DNA of 64,000 nucleotides from JAJDAT01 sp964344185. GTDB taxonomy: Bacteria > Nitrospinota > Nitrospinia > Nitrospinales > JAJDAT01. Made by a program: the position numbers and the translations under genes. Location: the NCBI GenBank assembly GCA_964344185.1, contig CAYFMN010000011.1, positions 1 to 64,000 of the forward strand. The letters are read 5' to 3'. Shown here one piece after another: positions 52,815-61,674 of this stretch (positions are counted from its first letter, which is position 1; each line of letters opens with the position of its first letter). The notes beneath the pieces are model-generated. The model was given only the letters and a program-made list of their open reading frames with translations, was not told the origin of the DNA and made no database searches.

Positions 52815-54557
52815 ATGTCCAATTCAATCGATTTATATAAACGACTTATTAAATACTTAGTCCCTTATAAGGGGAGAGTATTGCTCGCCATTTTTTGTTC
52901 TATTATTGTTGGTTTAATTGCCACCTCCCCAGTTCCAATAATCCAGAAAACTTTCGACGAAATTTTTGTCAAAAAAGATACCTTCATGCTTACGGCAATC
53001 CCGTTAGCTTTAGTGGGCCTATATTTGGTAAAAGGAGCGTTGTCTTATTTGCAAAACGTTATTATTTTTGGAATTTCCTGGGAATTAGTTGTTTCGCTTA
53101 GAAACGAAATTTTTTATAAAATTCAAAGGTTGCCTCTGGGATATTTTGAGGATACGCCTGTTGGGGAATTATTATCGCGATTTATAAACGACGTCACCAT
53201 CATGCAATCCTCCATCACCAATATGGTGAAAGAGTTTTTGCAAAACGCGTTTATGCTTGTCGGTTTAATTTGTTGGGTGTTTTATTTGAAATGGGACTGG
53301 GCGGTAATGTCCTTGTTCATCTTTCCATTAGCGATTGCGCCCATCGCCACCATCGCTAGAAAACTGAGACACTTAAGCCGAAGGGGTCAGGAAATCATAG
53401 CGGATATCAATTCTACCGTTGTCGAAACTTTTTCTGGGATCAAGGTGGTTCGCGGATTCTCTCTGGAAAAACAGCAGAATAAAAAATTAGACGCTCAAAA
53501 CGATCAATTTTTAAGCGTGATGAAAAGCAACGTTAAATTTACCGAGTTGTCTTCGCCGCTCATGGAAATTCTTGGAATGATGAGCGGAGCCTTTATCCTA
53601 TGGTATGGCGGTAATCAGGTATTGCAGGGAACCGTCACCCAAGGTTCGTTTATTGCTTTTATAGTTGCGCTGTTTATGATGTACGGTCCTATCCGATTAC
53701 TATTTAAAATCTATACAAAATTTCAAGGCGCCCTAGCGGGAGCTGAAAGAGTTTTTTTTATATTAGATCAAGACGAAGAAGACGTAAAAGGCGGCGATTT
53801 AATCCTGAACGATTTTAAAGAGGAAATTGAATTCAGAAACGTTTCGTTCAAATATCCGTCGCGAAGCGCCTGGGTGTTAAACGACATAAACCTGGCGGTA
53901 AAAAAATCTTCGGTTGTGGCGATAGTCGGAATGAGCGGAGCGGGAAAAACAACTCTGGTCGATTTACTATTTCGATTCTATTTAACGTCGGAAGGAAAGA
54001 TACTCATCGACGGAGTTAACGTCAACGACTTCGATGTTCTTTCGCTCAGGTCAAAACTGGCGTTGGTCACTCAGGAAACGTTTTTGTTCAACGACACCAT
54101 CCGCAATAACATCGCGTTTGGAAGAATGAATGTCAGGGATGAAGAAATTTTAGAAGCAGCCCGCGCTGCCAATGTGCATAATTTTGTCGAGACTCTTGAC
54201 GATGGATACGAAACGGAAATTGGCGAACGCGGCGTCAAGCTCTCCGGCGGACAAAAACAAAGAATAGCTATCGCAAGAGCGATATTAAGAAACGCGCCGA
54301 TATTAGTGCTGGACGAAGCGACATCTTCGTTGGACTCGGAGTCAGAAAAGCTGGTGCAAGAAGCTCTAAACGCGCTAATGCAAAATCGCACAACTTTTAT
54401 AATCGCGCATAGATTATCGACAATTAAAAACGCCGACCGAATAATAGTGTTAGATCAAGGTAAAATAGTGGAAGAGGGATCGCACAACGAGTTGTTATTG
54501 AATCAAGGCGTTTATAAAAAGTATTATGAAATGCAGTTCTCTGGAACGGTTTCGTGA
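52815..54557 (+). CDS. MsbA-type ABC exporter (fused permease/ATPase)
   Basis: This 580-residue half-transporter has six membrane helices (residues ~20-310) and an ATPase domain: Walker A GMSGAGKTT (~372-380), signature LSGGQKQRIAIARAIL (~475-490), Walker B ILVLDEATSSLDS (~495-507) and the H-loop FIIAHRLSTI. It works as a homodimer and belongs to the lipid A/lipid exporter (MsbA) group of the multidrug subfamily. The start codon is directly after a strong terminator; the next in-frame ATG is too far inside to be an alternative. The following oleA gene is 66 bases away. Confidence 0.9.
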   Translation: MSNSIDLYKRLIKYLVPYKGRVLLAIFCSIIVGLIATSPVPIIQKTFDEIFVKKDTFMLTAIPLALVGLYLVKGALSYLQNVIIFGISWELVVSLRNEIFYKIQRLPLGYFEDTPVGELLSRFINDVTIMQSSITNMVKEFLQNAFMLVGLICWVFYLKWDWAVMSLFIFPLAIAPIATIARKLRHLSRRGQEIIADINSTVVETFSGIKVVRGFSLEKQQNKKLDAQNDQFLSVMKSNVKFTELSSPLMEILGMMSGAFILWYGGNQVLQGTVTQGSFIAFIVALFMMYGPIRLLFKIYTKFQGALAGAERVFFILDQDEEDVKGGDLILNDFKEEIEFRNVSFKYPSRSAWVLNDINLAVKKSSVVAIVGMSGAGKTTLVDLLFRFYLTSEGKILIDGVNVNDFDVLSLRSKLALVTQETFLFNDTIRNNIAFGRMNVRDEEILEAARAANVHNFVETLDDGYETEIGERGVKLSGGQKQRIAIARAILRNAPILVLDEATSSLDSESEKLVQEALNALMQNRTTFIIAHRLSTIKNADRIIVLDQGKIVEEGSHNELLLNQGVYKKYYEMQFSGTVS

Positions 54558-54570
54558 AAAGTTTAATAAA

Positions 54571-54605
54571 TGTCACCCTGAGGCTCTCGAAGGGCGACCA
54601 CCTTT
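54571..54605 (-). repeat. Dispersed intergenic repeat, inverted copy
   Basis: On the minus strand this reads GGTGGTCGCCCTTCGAGAGC then CTCAGGGTGACA, the core of the repeats at 541 and 1331. It fills most of the 66-base gap between the exporter and oleA. Confidence 0.75.
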
Positions 54606-54623
54606 TATAAGTGTAGCAGCGCC

Positions 54624-55670
54624 ATGAACTTCAAAAACGTTTGTATAGAGTCGGTAGCGTATCATCTCCCGGAAAACGTCGTTTCATCCGCAGAATTGGA
54701 AAAACGATTGTCCCCGGTTTACGACCGCTTAAAACTTCCTTACGGAAGACTTGAGATGATGAGCGGCATAAAGGAAAGACGCTTCTGGGACAAAGGCGCA
54801 TTCCCAAGCCAGGTCAGCTCCATCGCCGGGGAAAAAGCCATCAAGCAATCGGGAATCGATAGATCGGAAATAGGATGTTTGATATGCGCCTCGGTTTGCC
54901 GTGATTTTTTAGAGCCTGCTACGGCATCCGTTATCCATAATAATTTAAAGTTGCCGCCCGATATTCAAATATTCGACGTATCAAACGCATGTTTGGGCGT
55001 ATTGAACAGCATGATTATAGTGGGCAACATGATCGATCAAGGGCAGATTAAAGCTGGGCTGATCGTTTCGGGAGAGAATGGGGGACCTTTAGTTGATTCG
55101 ACCGTAGATGATTTAGTGGCGGATTTAACTCTGACACGATCAAGCGTTAAACTGGCTTTCGCGTCTCTAACCATAGGTTCCGGAGCCGCCGCAGTTTTGT
55201 TGACGCATCAAGATATTTCAAAAGACAAGCATAAACTATTAGGCGGAGCGTCAATGGCGGCGACGCAGCATAACGACTTGTGCAGAGGCAGCGAAGATGG
55301 CGGAATGCACTCGGAAGCTTCGCCGCTAATGCAAACCGATTCCGAAACTTTAATGAAAGAGGGCTGTAGACTTGCCGGAACAACCTGGGAAAAAGCTAAA
55401 GAAGAACTTGGTTGGACGAACGATACTCCAAAACATATTTTCTGTCATCAAGTTGGACAAGCCCAACGAAAATTAATGTACGAAACCGTACAGCTCGATT
55501 CTGAAAAAGATTTCTCCACGCTGGAGTTCCTCGGCAATACCGGTTCCGCCGCTTTGCCTATTACATTTGGTATGGGGATAGAAGAAGTCAAGCCAAACGC
55601 TGGCGACCAACTCGCTCTGCTGGGAATTGGGAGCGGACTAAATTGCGTTATGCTAGGAGTGGAATGGTAG
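54624..55670 (+). CDS. oleA: OleA-type thiolase (beta-ketoacid synthase, olefin pathway)
   Basis: This 348-residue thiolase-fold enzyme has a catalytic triad Cys123 (SNACLG), His275 (FCHQVG) and Asn305 (GNTGSA). Relative to FabH, the sequence around MMSGIKERRFW and the SENGGPLVDSTVDDL loop, together with the following alpha/beta hydrolase gene, point to OleA, which condenses two fatty acyl-CoAs head-to-head into a beta-keto acid. No strong ribosome-binding site precedes the ATG. The next gene overlaps its stop codon. A FabH-like role cannot be excluded from sequence alone. Confidence 0.88.
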   Translation: MNFKNVCIESVAYHLPENVVSSAELEKRLSPVYDRLKLPYGRLEMMSGIKERRFWDKGAFPSQVSSIAGEKAIKQSGIDRSEIGCLICASVCRDFLEPATASVIHNNLKLPPDIQIFDVSNACLGVLNSMIIVGNMIDQGQIKAGLIVSGENGGPLVDSTVDDLVADLTLTRSSVKLAFASLTIGSGAAAVLLTHQDISKDKHKLLGGASMAATQHNDLCRGSEDGGMHSEASPLMQTDSETLMKEGCRLAGTTWEKAKEELGWTNDTPKHIFCHQVGQAQRKLMYETVQLDSEKDFSTLEFLGNTGSAALPITFGMGIEEVKPNAGDQLALLGIGSGLNCVMLGVEW

Positions 55671-56539
55671 ATATCTCGGCTTTCAAAGATTTATACCCTT
55701 TTCAATCCAACTACTTCGAACTCGATTCTTTTAAATACCATTATCTGGACGAAGGCGAGGGCGAACCTCTTTTAATGCTCCACGGCAATCCTACCTGGTC
55801 GTTTTATTACCGGAATCTCGTAATTGGGTTAAGAGACAAGTTTCGATGCGTCGTACCCGACCATATGGGATGCGGCCTGTCAGACAAACCGCAGGAGTAT
55901 GATTACACGCTGTCTAAACATATTGAGAACGTTGAAAAACTCGTCGAGAATCTGCAACTAGATCAAATTACGTTAGTCATGCACGACTGGGGCGGAGCTA
56001 TCGGTATGGGTTATGCGGTTAAATACCCGGAAAAGATTAAACGTCTCGTTATCTTCAACACATCCGCTTTTTTATCGGACCACATACCGTTTAGCATCAA
56101 TATTTGTCGGTATCCAGTTATTGGACCGATAGCTATTCGCGTGTTCAACGCCTTTGCGGGAGCCGCCATTTACCGCGCTTGCAAAAACAAAAAACGGATG
56201 ACCGAAAAAGTGAAAGAGGGATATCTGGCTCCATACAACTCTTATGAAAACCGCATTGCCAATTTACGATTTGTGCAGGATATCCCAATGACTGATGACG
56301 TTCCAAGTTATCCTGTTGTAAAAGAAATGCAAGAAAAGTTAAGTTTATTTAAAGACCGACAGGCATTGATCATGTGGGGAAAGAAAGACTTTTGTTTTAC
56401 GACGCATTTTTTTGAACGCTGGAAAGATTACCTACCGAATGCCGAAGCCCATCTTTTTCGTCGCGCTGGACATTACGTCGTCGAAGACGCTCACGAAGAA
56501 ATCTTGCTTTTGATTGAGAAGTTCCTCGCCAAAGGTTGA
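55664..56539 (+). CDS. oleB: OleB-type alpha/beta hydrolase (beta-lactone decarboxylase)
   Basis: This 291-residue hydrolase is of the haloalkane-dehalogenase-like group. The start at the ATG overlapping the oleA stop (ATGGTAG) with AGGAG five bases upstream is preferred over an ATG 21 bases earlier. Motifs: oxyanion HGNPTWS (40-46), nucleophile Asp108 in HDWGG, catalytic His in RRAGHYVVEDA near the C-terminus. OleB converts beta-lactones to alkenes in the OleABCD pathway; dehalogenase activity is the alternative. The genes oleC and oleD do not follow; a toxin-antitoxin pair does. Confidence 0.87.
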   Translation: MVDISAFKDLYPFQSNYFELDSFKYHYLDEGEGEPLLMLHGNPTWSFYYRNLVIGLRDKFRCVVPDHMGCGLSDKPQEYDYTLSKHIENVEKLVENLQLDQITLVMHDWGGAIGMGYAVKYPEKIKRLVIFNTSAFLSDHIPFSINICRYPVIGPIAIRVFNAFAGAAIYRACKNKKRMTEKVKEGYLAPYNSYENRIANLRFVQDIPMTDDVPSYPVVKEMQEKLSLFKDRQALIMWGKKDFCFTTHFFERWKDYLPNAEAHLFRRAGHYVVEDAHEEILLLIEKFLAKG

Positions 56540-56641
56540 TTCGGGATTGAAAGGGTAACCCCAAAAAGCGTTCTTTGTTTGGAGTGAGTTTTAAGTTTTT
56601 GTGGAATTGCAGAACGGATGGTACAAGAGTATAATAAGTTT

Positions 56642-56866
56642 ATGGAACAGATAATTATAAAAAATCCAGAGTTGATCCGCAGGCTTAACGATCAATCTCA
56701 TCGTTCAGGTCAAACCCCTACCTCATTAGCGGAGGAAATTCTTGAAAAAGGACTTTCAGCAGAAATTGCTATTGAGAAGTTTGAGCGACTTCGAGAAAAG
56801 ATGATACCGCAAGCAAAAGCTTCAGGCTTTTGCGACGAAGAAACTATCCTACGCGAAATTTCTTGA
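56642..56866 (+). CDS. Antitoxin of a PIN-domain toxin-antitoxin pair
   Basis: This 74-residue helical protein (MEQIIIKNPELIRRLNDQSH; then SLAEEILEKGLSAEIAIEKF) is typical of ribbon-helix-helix-like antitoxins paired with PIN toxins. I prefer the ATG at 56642 because TATAAT at 56630-56635 would start transcription on it (leaderless); an ATG at 56618 would add eight residues. Its stop overlaps the TTG start of the toxin. Confidence 0.75.
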   Translation: MEQIIIKNPELIRRLNDQSHRSGQTPTSLAEEILEKGLSAEIAIEKFERLREKMIPQAKASGFCDEETILREIS

Positions 56867-57273
56867 GAATTTTTTTCGATACCAACGTTCTTGTTAGCGC
56901 TTTCACTGCTCCAGAAGGGTTTTGCTTTCAGTTACTAAAAAAAGTTTTCCGAACGAGTACTTTTATTACTGGTGAATTTGTTTTAAGCGAACTTGAAAGA
57001 ACTCTTCTCAACAAATCTCGAATTGCAAAAGAAGATGTAAACGAACTTCTAAATGAATTGAGAAAATTCGAGATCTATCCTATACCAACACAGCAATATT
57101 CTATTTCTATTCGCGATTCTGATGACGAATTTGTGCTTGCATCTGCGTTAGAGGCGAAAGTAGATATTTTAGTGACAGGAGATAAAGATTTATTGGAAAT
57201 GGATGATGAAGTTTCAATAAAAATTGTTAACCCAAGAACGTTATTCAATATGTTAGAAATGGCAAAAGAATAG
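56863..57273 (+). CDS. PIN-domain ribonuclease toxin
   Basis: About 136 residues from a TTG start that overlaps the antitoxin stop (TTGA); an ATG at 56830 lies inside the antitoxin in another frame and is less likely. The PIN fold is shown by FFDTNVLVSA (Asp6 in this numbering), FVLSELERTL, DSDDEFVLASAL and DILVTGDKDLLE, which supply the four acidic metal ligands. PIN toxins cleave RNA. The pair is inserted between oleB and a relic of the oleB 3' end. Confidence 0.85.
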   Translation: MRIFFDTNVLVSAFTAPEGFCFQLLKKVFRTSTFITGEFVLSELERTLLNKSRIAKEDVNELLNELRKFEIYPIPTQQYSISIRDSDDEFVLASALEAKVDILVTGDKDLLEMDDEVSIKIVNPRTLFNMLEMAKE

Positions 57274-57285
57274 ATGTAATACGCT

Positions 57286-57387
57286 AACGCCTCCTTGATC
57301 CCATTATTCGCTCGAGCCAGTCGCTACGTCGTCGAAGACGCCCACAAAGAAATCCTACCTTTAATAAAAAATTTCCTCGTGCGTTGA
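57286..57387 (+). pseudogene. Relic of an oleB 3' end
   Basis: The frame reads NASLIPLFARASRYVVEDAH then KEILPLIKNFLVR and a stop. The intact OleB ends with LFRRAGHYVVEDAHEEILLL then IEKFLAKG. The match begins abruptly 12 bases after the toxin stop, and the catalytic His is replaced by Arg, so this is a non-functional fragment. The rest of the gap to 57616 holds no gene that I can see. Confidence 0.82.
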
Positions 57388-57616
57388 GAGTTTTTAATTT
57401 AGGTTGTTTGCTCTTTGATCTTCCAAAGCGTTAAGATATTTTGAAGCGAATTTTAAAAGACTCGACAATCAAAACCAAACCAATCCAATCCTAAAAAAAA
57501 CTTCCTTTTCCTTTGAAGGTTTAAGTGGTTTTGGCAATAAAGCCTTATCTATTCTGGGAGATTTGGTAATGATGATATTATTGGTTAAAACTATGTAAAC
57601 TCTAAAGGAGATAAAG

Positions 57617-58039
57617 TTATTTGAGTCCTAAGATTGAATTGACCTTGTCTTTAAAAGTAAGGGTATCGTTAGATTTGATGATATAGTTTTTTACCCCGGC
57701 TTTTGCGGCTTTTAGAACTTCATCTTTGGAATTCGCGGAAGTCAGTAGCAAAAAAGGAATAGATTTGAGGAGGTCGTTAGTTTTTACGGAATTGAATAGC
57801 TCTAATCCGTCCATTTCGGGCATGTTCCAGTCCGACACTATGAGGTCTATAGACTGGATAAATAAGATTTGGAGGGCCTGTTGTCCGTTATCGGCTGTTA
57901 ATATTTTATTGATACCCATTTCTTTTAGAGCTCTTGATAAAACAACTTTTGGAATTTTGTCGTCGTCCACTAAAAGAACCCGTAAATCTTCTAACTTATT
58001 ATCCAAGCTCATAGGATTTAACCTGACTTTTCTGTTCAA
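57617..58039 (-). CDS. cheY: CheY-like response regulator
   Basis: This 140-residue stand-alone receiver domain has acidic residues in LLVDDDKIP, phospho-acceptor Asp in LIVSDWNMPEMDG, Thr/Ser in LLLTSANS and Lys in IIKSND near the end. There is no output domain. The first ~15 residues (MNRKVRLNPMSLDNK) are extra, and a start at MSLDN is possible. It lies just downstream of the chemoreceptor gene and is the likely output of the CheA at the right end. Confidence 0.88.
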   Translation of the reverse strand: MNRKVRLNPMSLDNKLEDLRVLLVDDDKIPKVVLSRALKEMGINKILTADNGQQALQILFIQSIDLIVSDWNMPEMDGLELFNSVKTNDLLKSIPFLLLTSANSKDEVLKAAKAGVKNYIIKSNDTLTFKDKVNSILGLK

Positions 58040-58086
58040 TTTAAGTTTTTAGATGAGAAAGAATTTCTCATTTATTTTGATTTTAT

Positions 58087-59884
58087 TTATTCGATCATAC
58101 TTTTCAATTTTTGCGAAGAGACGGCTAAAACTTGAATTCCGTCTTTGGTTTGACCAATCCCTTGTATGTTTTCTTGCGCTCCGCTATTGATTTCCTTCAT
58201 AGCGTTATAAACTTGTTCAATCGCGTTTGATTGTTGTTTCGCGTTTAATGAAATTTGTTGCGTGTTGCTATAAATAGATTCTACGGAAGCGTCGACTTCG
58301 TTAAACACTTCGGAAATTAAATTAGCGAACTGGGTTCCTTCGTTTACGGTTTTTATTCCTTGATCGGTTACCATAACCGTTGAGTCTGTAGCCGCTTGTA
58401 TTTCTTGTACCAGCAAATTTATTTTTTCTGCGGAAACTTTACTTTGATTTGCAAGTTTTCTTATCTCGGAAGCGACAACTCCAAAGCCCAAACCATGTTC
58501 TCCAGCGCGAGCCGCTTCAACCGCAGCGTTTAACGCTAATAGGTTTGTCTGGTGATACCAACTCGGTAATATTGCTAATTTGATTGGTTTGATCGCTTAG
58601 TCGAGTAATTTGAGCGGCAATGGAATCGACTTTGTCTTTCATGCTGGCCATACCTTCAATAGATTTTTCCACCGTTTCTCGACCGGCGGTTACCTTTTCC
58701 ATGGCTAAGTTGGTTGCCGAGGCTGCAACATCTGCTTGTTCGTTGGATTGTCGGGCAGAGGAATCTAGCTCGTCCATGGTTGTCGTTATTTCATTGACAG
58801 CAGTCGCTTGTTGAGAAAGAGATCGCTCATTTTGTTCCAGGGTGGCTACAATCTGATTTGAAACGGAAGAAATATTTGCCGTAGCTTCCGAAATCGGTCC
58901 GACAATAGACTTAACAAGAAGAAAAACGCTGATTATTCCGCCAAGAAAAAGAATTGCCAGGATCGTATATTCCTGATTAATCATTCTCTCAATTTTTTGT
59001 CGAGAATTGTTTGAGAGCTCTTTTACTATAACGTCTATACTTTCTAGAAGATCTTGGTTGTTTTGAGAAATTCTATCTTTGGAGTCATCGGTTAAAGGAA
59101 TTAAATTAAAAATAGATCCGGCTTGATTGGCAAATTCATCCCAATGGTCTCTAAAGATCTCAATTTTTTGTCTTACGTTTTCATCTCTTACTTTTTTCAG
59201 GTTTAATTCGGGAGCTCCGTTTAATAGACCCTCAATAATTTTATTTTGTAGTTCTATATATTGCTTTCCTTCGTCCATAGATTCAGCGTTTCGAAATCGA
59301 TGGAATTGAAAAACTGCTTTAGAAACCCTTTGAGTATTGGAGCGAAGTCTTCCAGCCGTGGAAACGGTTTTTACGTCCATTATTCTCCCTAGAAGGCTTA
59401 CTAATCGATTGGATTCGTTCAATAAGGGAATATTGTTGGAAGTGATATAGTCTAAACCTTCCTGGATATTGGGCGCATAATTTACGACCAAATCTAGGTC
59501 TTCGGAAAAAACTTTCCATTTGTCTTCGGCAGTCTTAATTTTAAATAAGACTTGAGGTGTTTGTGCTCCGGGTAAATTTAATTCAGGATCTCCCACTTTC
59601 AAACCGTTTAATATCTTATCGAATTGGGATTGAATCTGTTTGATTTCATCGATTTTAGAGAGGTCGCCGAGTTGCAATTCCATTATGGATTTGGTCAATT
59701 TTTGGGTAAGCATTCGTTGCTTACCGGCTAAATTAATTACTCGCGCGTCTCCCTTTTGTTTTTCAAGCGAGATTGCCGTGTAAATTACAATGCCGATAAC
59801 AGCCAGAAAAAGGAAAATAGAAAGGAGATATAGCTTTACCGGAACTGAGAAAAATGCGGTTTGCTTAGTATCGGGAAGCGCCAT
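58087..59884 (-). pseudogene. PilJ-type methyl-accepting chemotaxis protein, frameshifted
   Basis: The first frame (59884-58517) encodes a membrane helix (~17-38), a periplasmic PilJ/NarX-like domain beginning with LAGKQRMLTQKL, a second helix (~302-325) and half of the signalling coiled coil up to ISNITELVS. The second frame resumes with QTNLLALNAAVEAARAGEHG and runs to 58087. At the join (58552) one base replaces the usual ~12 bases for xIAD, so about 11 bases are missing at the hairpin tip. Either the gene is inactivated or the draft assembly is wrong here. Without the lesion it would be a full-length chemoreceptor of about 600 residues. Confidence 0.85.
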
Positions 59885-60231
59885 GGTTTAAATCCTTATC
59901 TGATGAAAATATTCTTACAATTAGAATAATCGAGTATTTTTTTTAGGGTTTATTTGGAAATAAAAGTTTTATGAAATAATTTGGCTAATCCGGCCTTTAT
60001 TTATTTATACTTTAAATGTTATCCTGTGTGTGGTCAACTCATTAATATTAAATTTGAGAATCGTGTTCTTATATTAGATAAACACCTTATTTTATTTGAG
60101 CTTTGCTAGTTTGACATTTAAAAAACCAAATGGCAAGATTGTATTACGGTTAAAGTCGAATAAATTATGACCTTCCATATTTGGTTTTTTAGCTTTTAGG
60201 TTATTGTTGCATAATTTTTGTAGGCCAAATA

Positions 60232-61645
60232 ATGAATCATAGATCTAAAGAGCTAATAAATATCATTGCGGAAAAAACGGGTTTAAATATCAAAGAGATT
60301 GATATTTCAAAGATTGAAAAAGCCGTACACGCCCGCATAAAGGAACTTAAACTCACATCCGAATATCAATACTGGAATTTGTTAAGTTCCTCCTCAACCG
60401 AAGCTCAAGAGGAATGGAAAAATTTAATTCCTTATTTAACGACTGGCGAGAGCTTCTTTTTTCGCGATAAAGGTCAGATCTCCATCCTTGAAAAAAATAT
60501 ATTGCCCGATTTAATCGGTAAGAAAAGAACTCAAAAGACTCTTAGAATTTGGAGCGCGGGTTGTTCTACGGGAGAAGAGCCATACACATTAGCAATGATG
60601 TTGGACCGGCTTATCCCGAACTTGGGCGATTGGAAGATTTATATCTTAGCGACAGATATGACAGAAACCGCACTTAATAAAGCCAGGAGAGGTTTGTACT
60701 CAAACTGGTCTTTTCGGGAAATCGACCAAAATATAAAAAATCAATATTTTGAAAAAAAGAGAAATGGAAATTGGCAAGTTATTGAGAGAATCAGAGATAA
60801 AGTAACCTTTAAACTAGGGAATCTTATCTTGGATAATTTCCCATCAATCATTGCAGACATCCATAGTATGGACCTCATTGTTTGCCGCAACGTCTTTATT
60901 TATCACAAAAGAGAATCAGTATTCAACGTTGTGCAAAAGTTTTCCAAAACCTTAGTCGACGACGGTTATTTGTTGGTTGGGCATTCGGAATTATACGGTC
61001 ATAGTTTTGATAATTTGAAAGCCGTTTCCCTAAAAGAAGGAGTCTATTATCAAAAATTGCAGGCAAATAAGGAGAATAACAAACCTGCTATTATAGATTT
61101 GCAAAATGGTTCAACGAATAAAGTAAATATTGAAATTTCTAGGACCCGTGAAATAAATAAAAAAACTTCTAGGAGTCCAACCGCTAAATTGAATAAAACG
61201 AAATTTAAGAAACCAACTTCTGATGAGAGTAAGCTTAATAAAAGAGGCGGTCAAAGTTTTGAGGAGACTTTTACAAAGGCGCAGTCGTACGCAAACAAAT
61301 GCGATTATGAGCAAGCACAATTCTATTTTAAGCAAGCCGAGGAGTTATATCCTTTTTCAACTAAATTATTTTATTATTGGGCTCATTTAGAGCTAAGCCA
61401 AGAAAATTTAGAATATGCNNNNNNNNNNGAAAACATATTTACAAAAAGCGATTTATATAGATCCTTCTTTCATTCCGGCTTATTTTGATCTGGTAAATAT
61501 TTATAAAATGGACAATGATACAACGAGAGCGGATAAAATGAAGCAAACAACTTTGAAGCTATTAAAAGATATGCGGCAAAACGATACTATAGAATTATTA
61601 AAAAATGCCACTGCCTCAGAGTTGATTGAATATTTAGAAAGTTAA
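60232..61645 (+). CDS. cheR: CheR methyltransferase with C-terminal TPRs (crosses an N gap)
   Basis: Residues 1-285 form a CheR protein-glutamate methyltransferase: a helical N-domain, the SAM-binding motif IWSAGCSTGEEPYTLAM and MDLIVCRNVFIYH. A Lys/Asn/Thr-rich linker leads to TPR repeats (AQSYANKCDYEQAQFYFKQA onward). The frame reaches the ten-N gap at LEYA and resumes in another frame as KTYLQKAIYIDPSFIPAYFD to a stop at 61645. The frame change is due to the arbitrary gap size; this is one gene. CheR-TPR fusions are known in alternative chemosensory systems. Confidence 0.88.
61419..61428. other. Assembly gap (ten N)
   Basis: Ten consecutive undetermined bases inside cheR. The TPR consensus on either side suggests that few if any residues are missing; the true distance is unknown. 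Confidence 0.99.
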
Positions 61646-61674
61646 TAAAGAGCTAACAGTCCTAGGGATAATCA

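Noticed and set aside
58500..58600. Programmed frameshift in the chemoreceptor
   Set aside because: No slippery heptamer is present and about four conserved codons are missing, so a deletion or assembly error explains it better.
61415..61645. A separate TPR gene after cheR
   Set aside because: Its apparent start lies in the N run, and the TPR consensus continues from the cheR frame.
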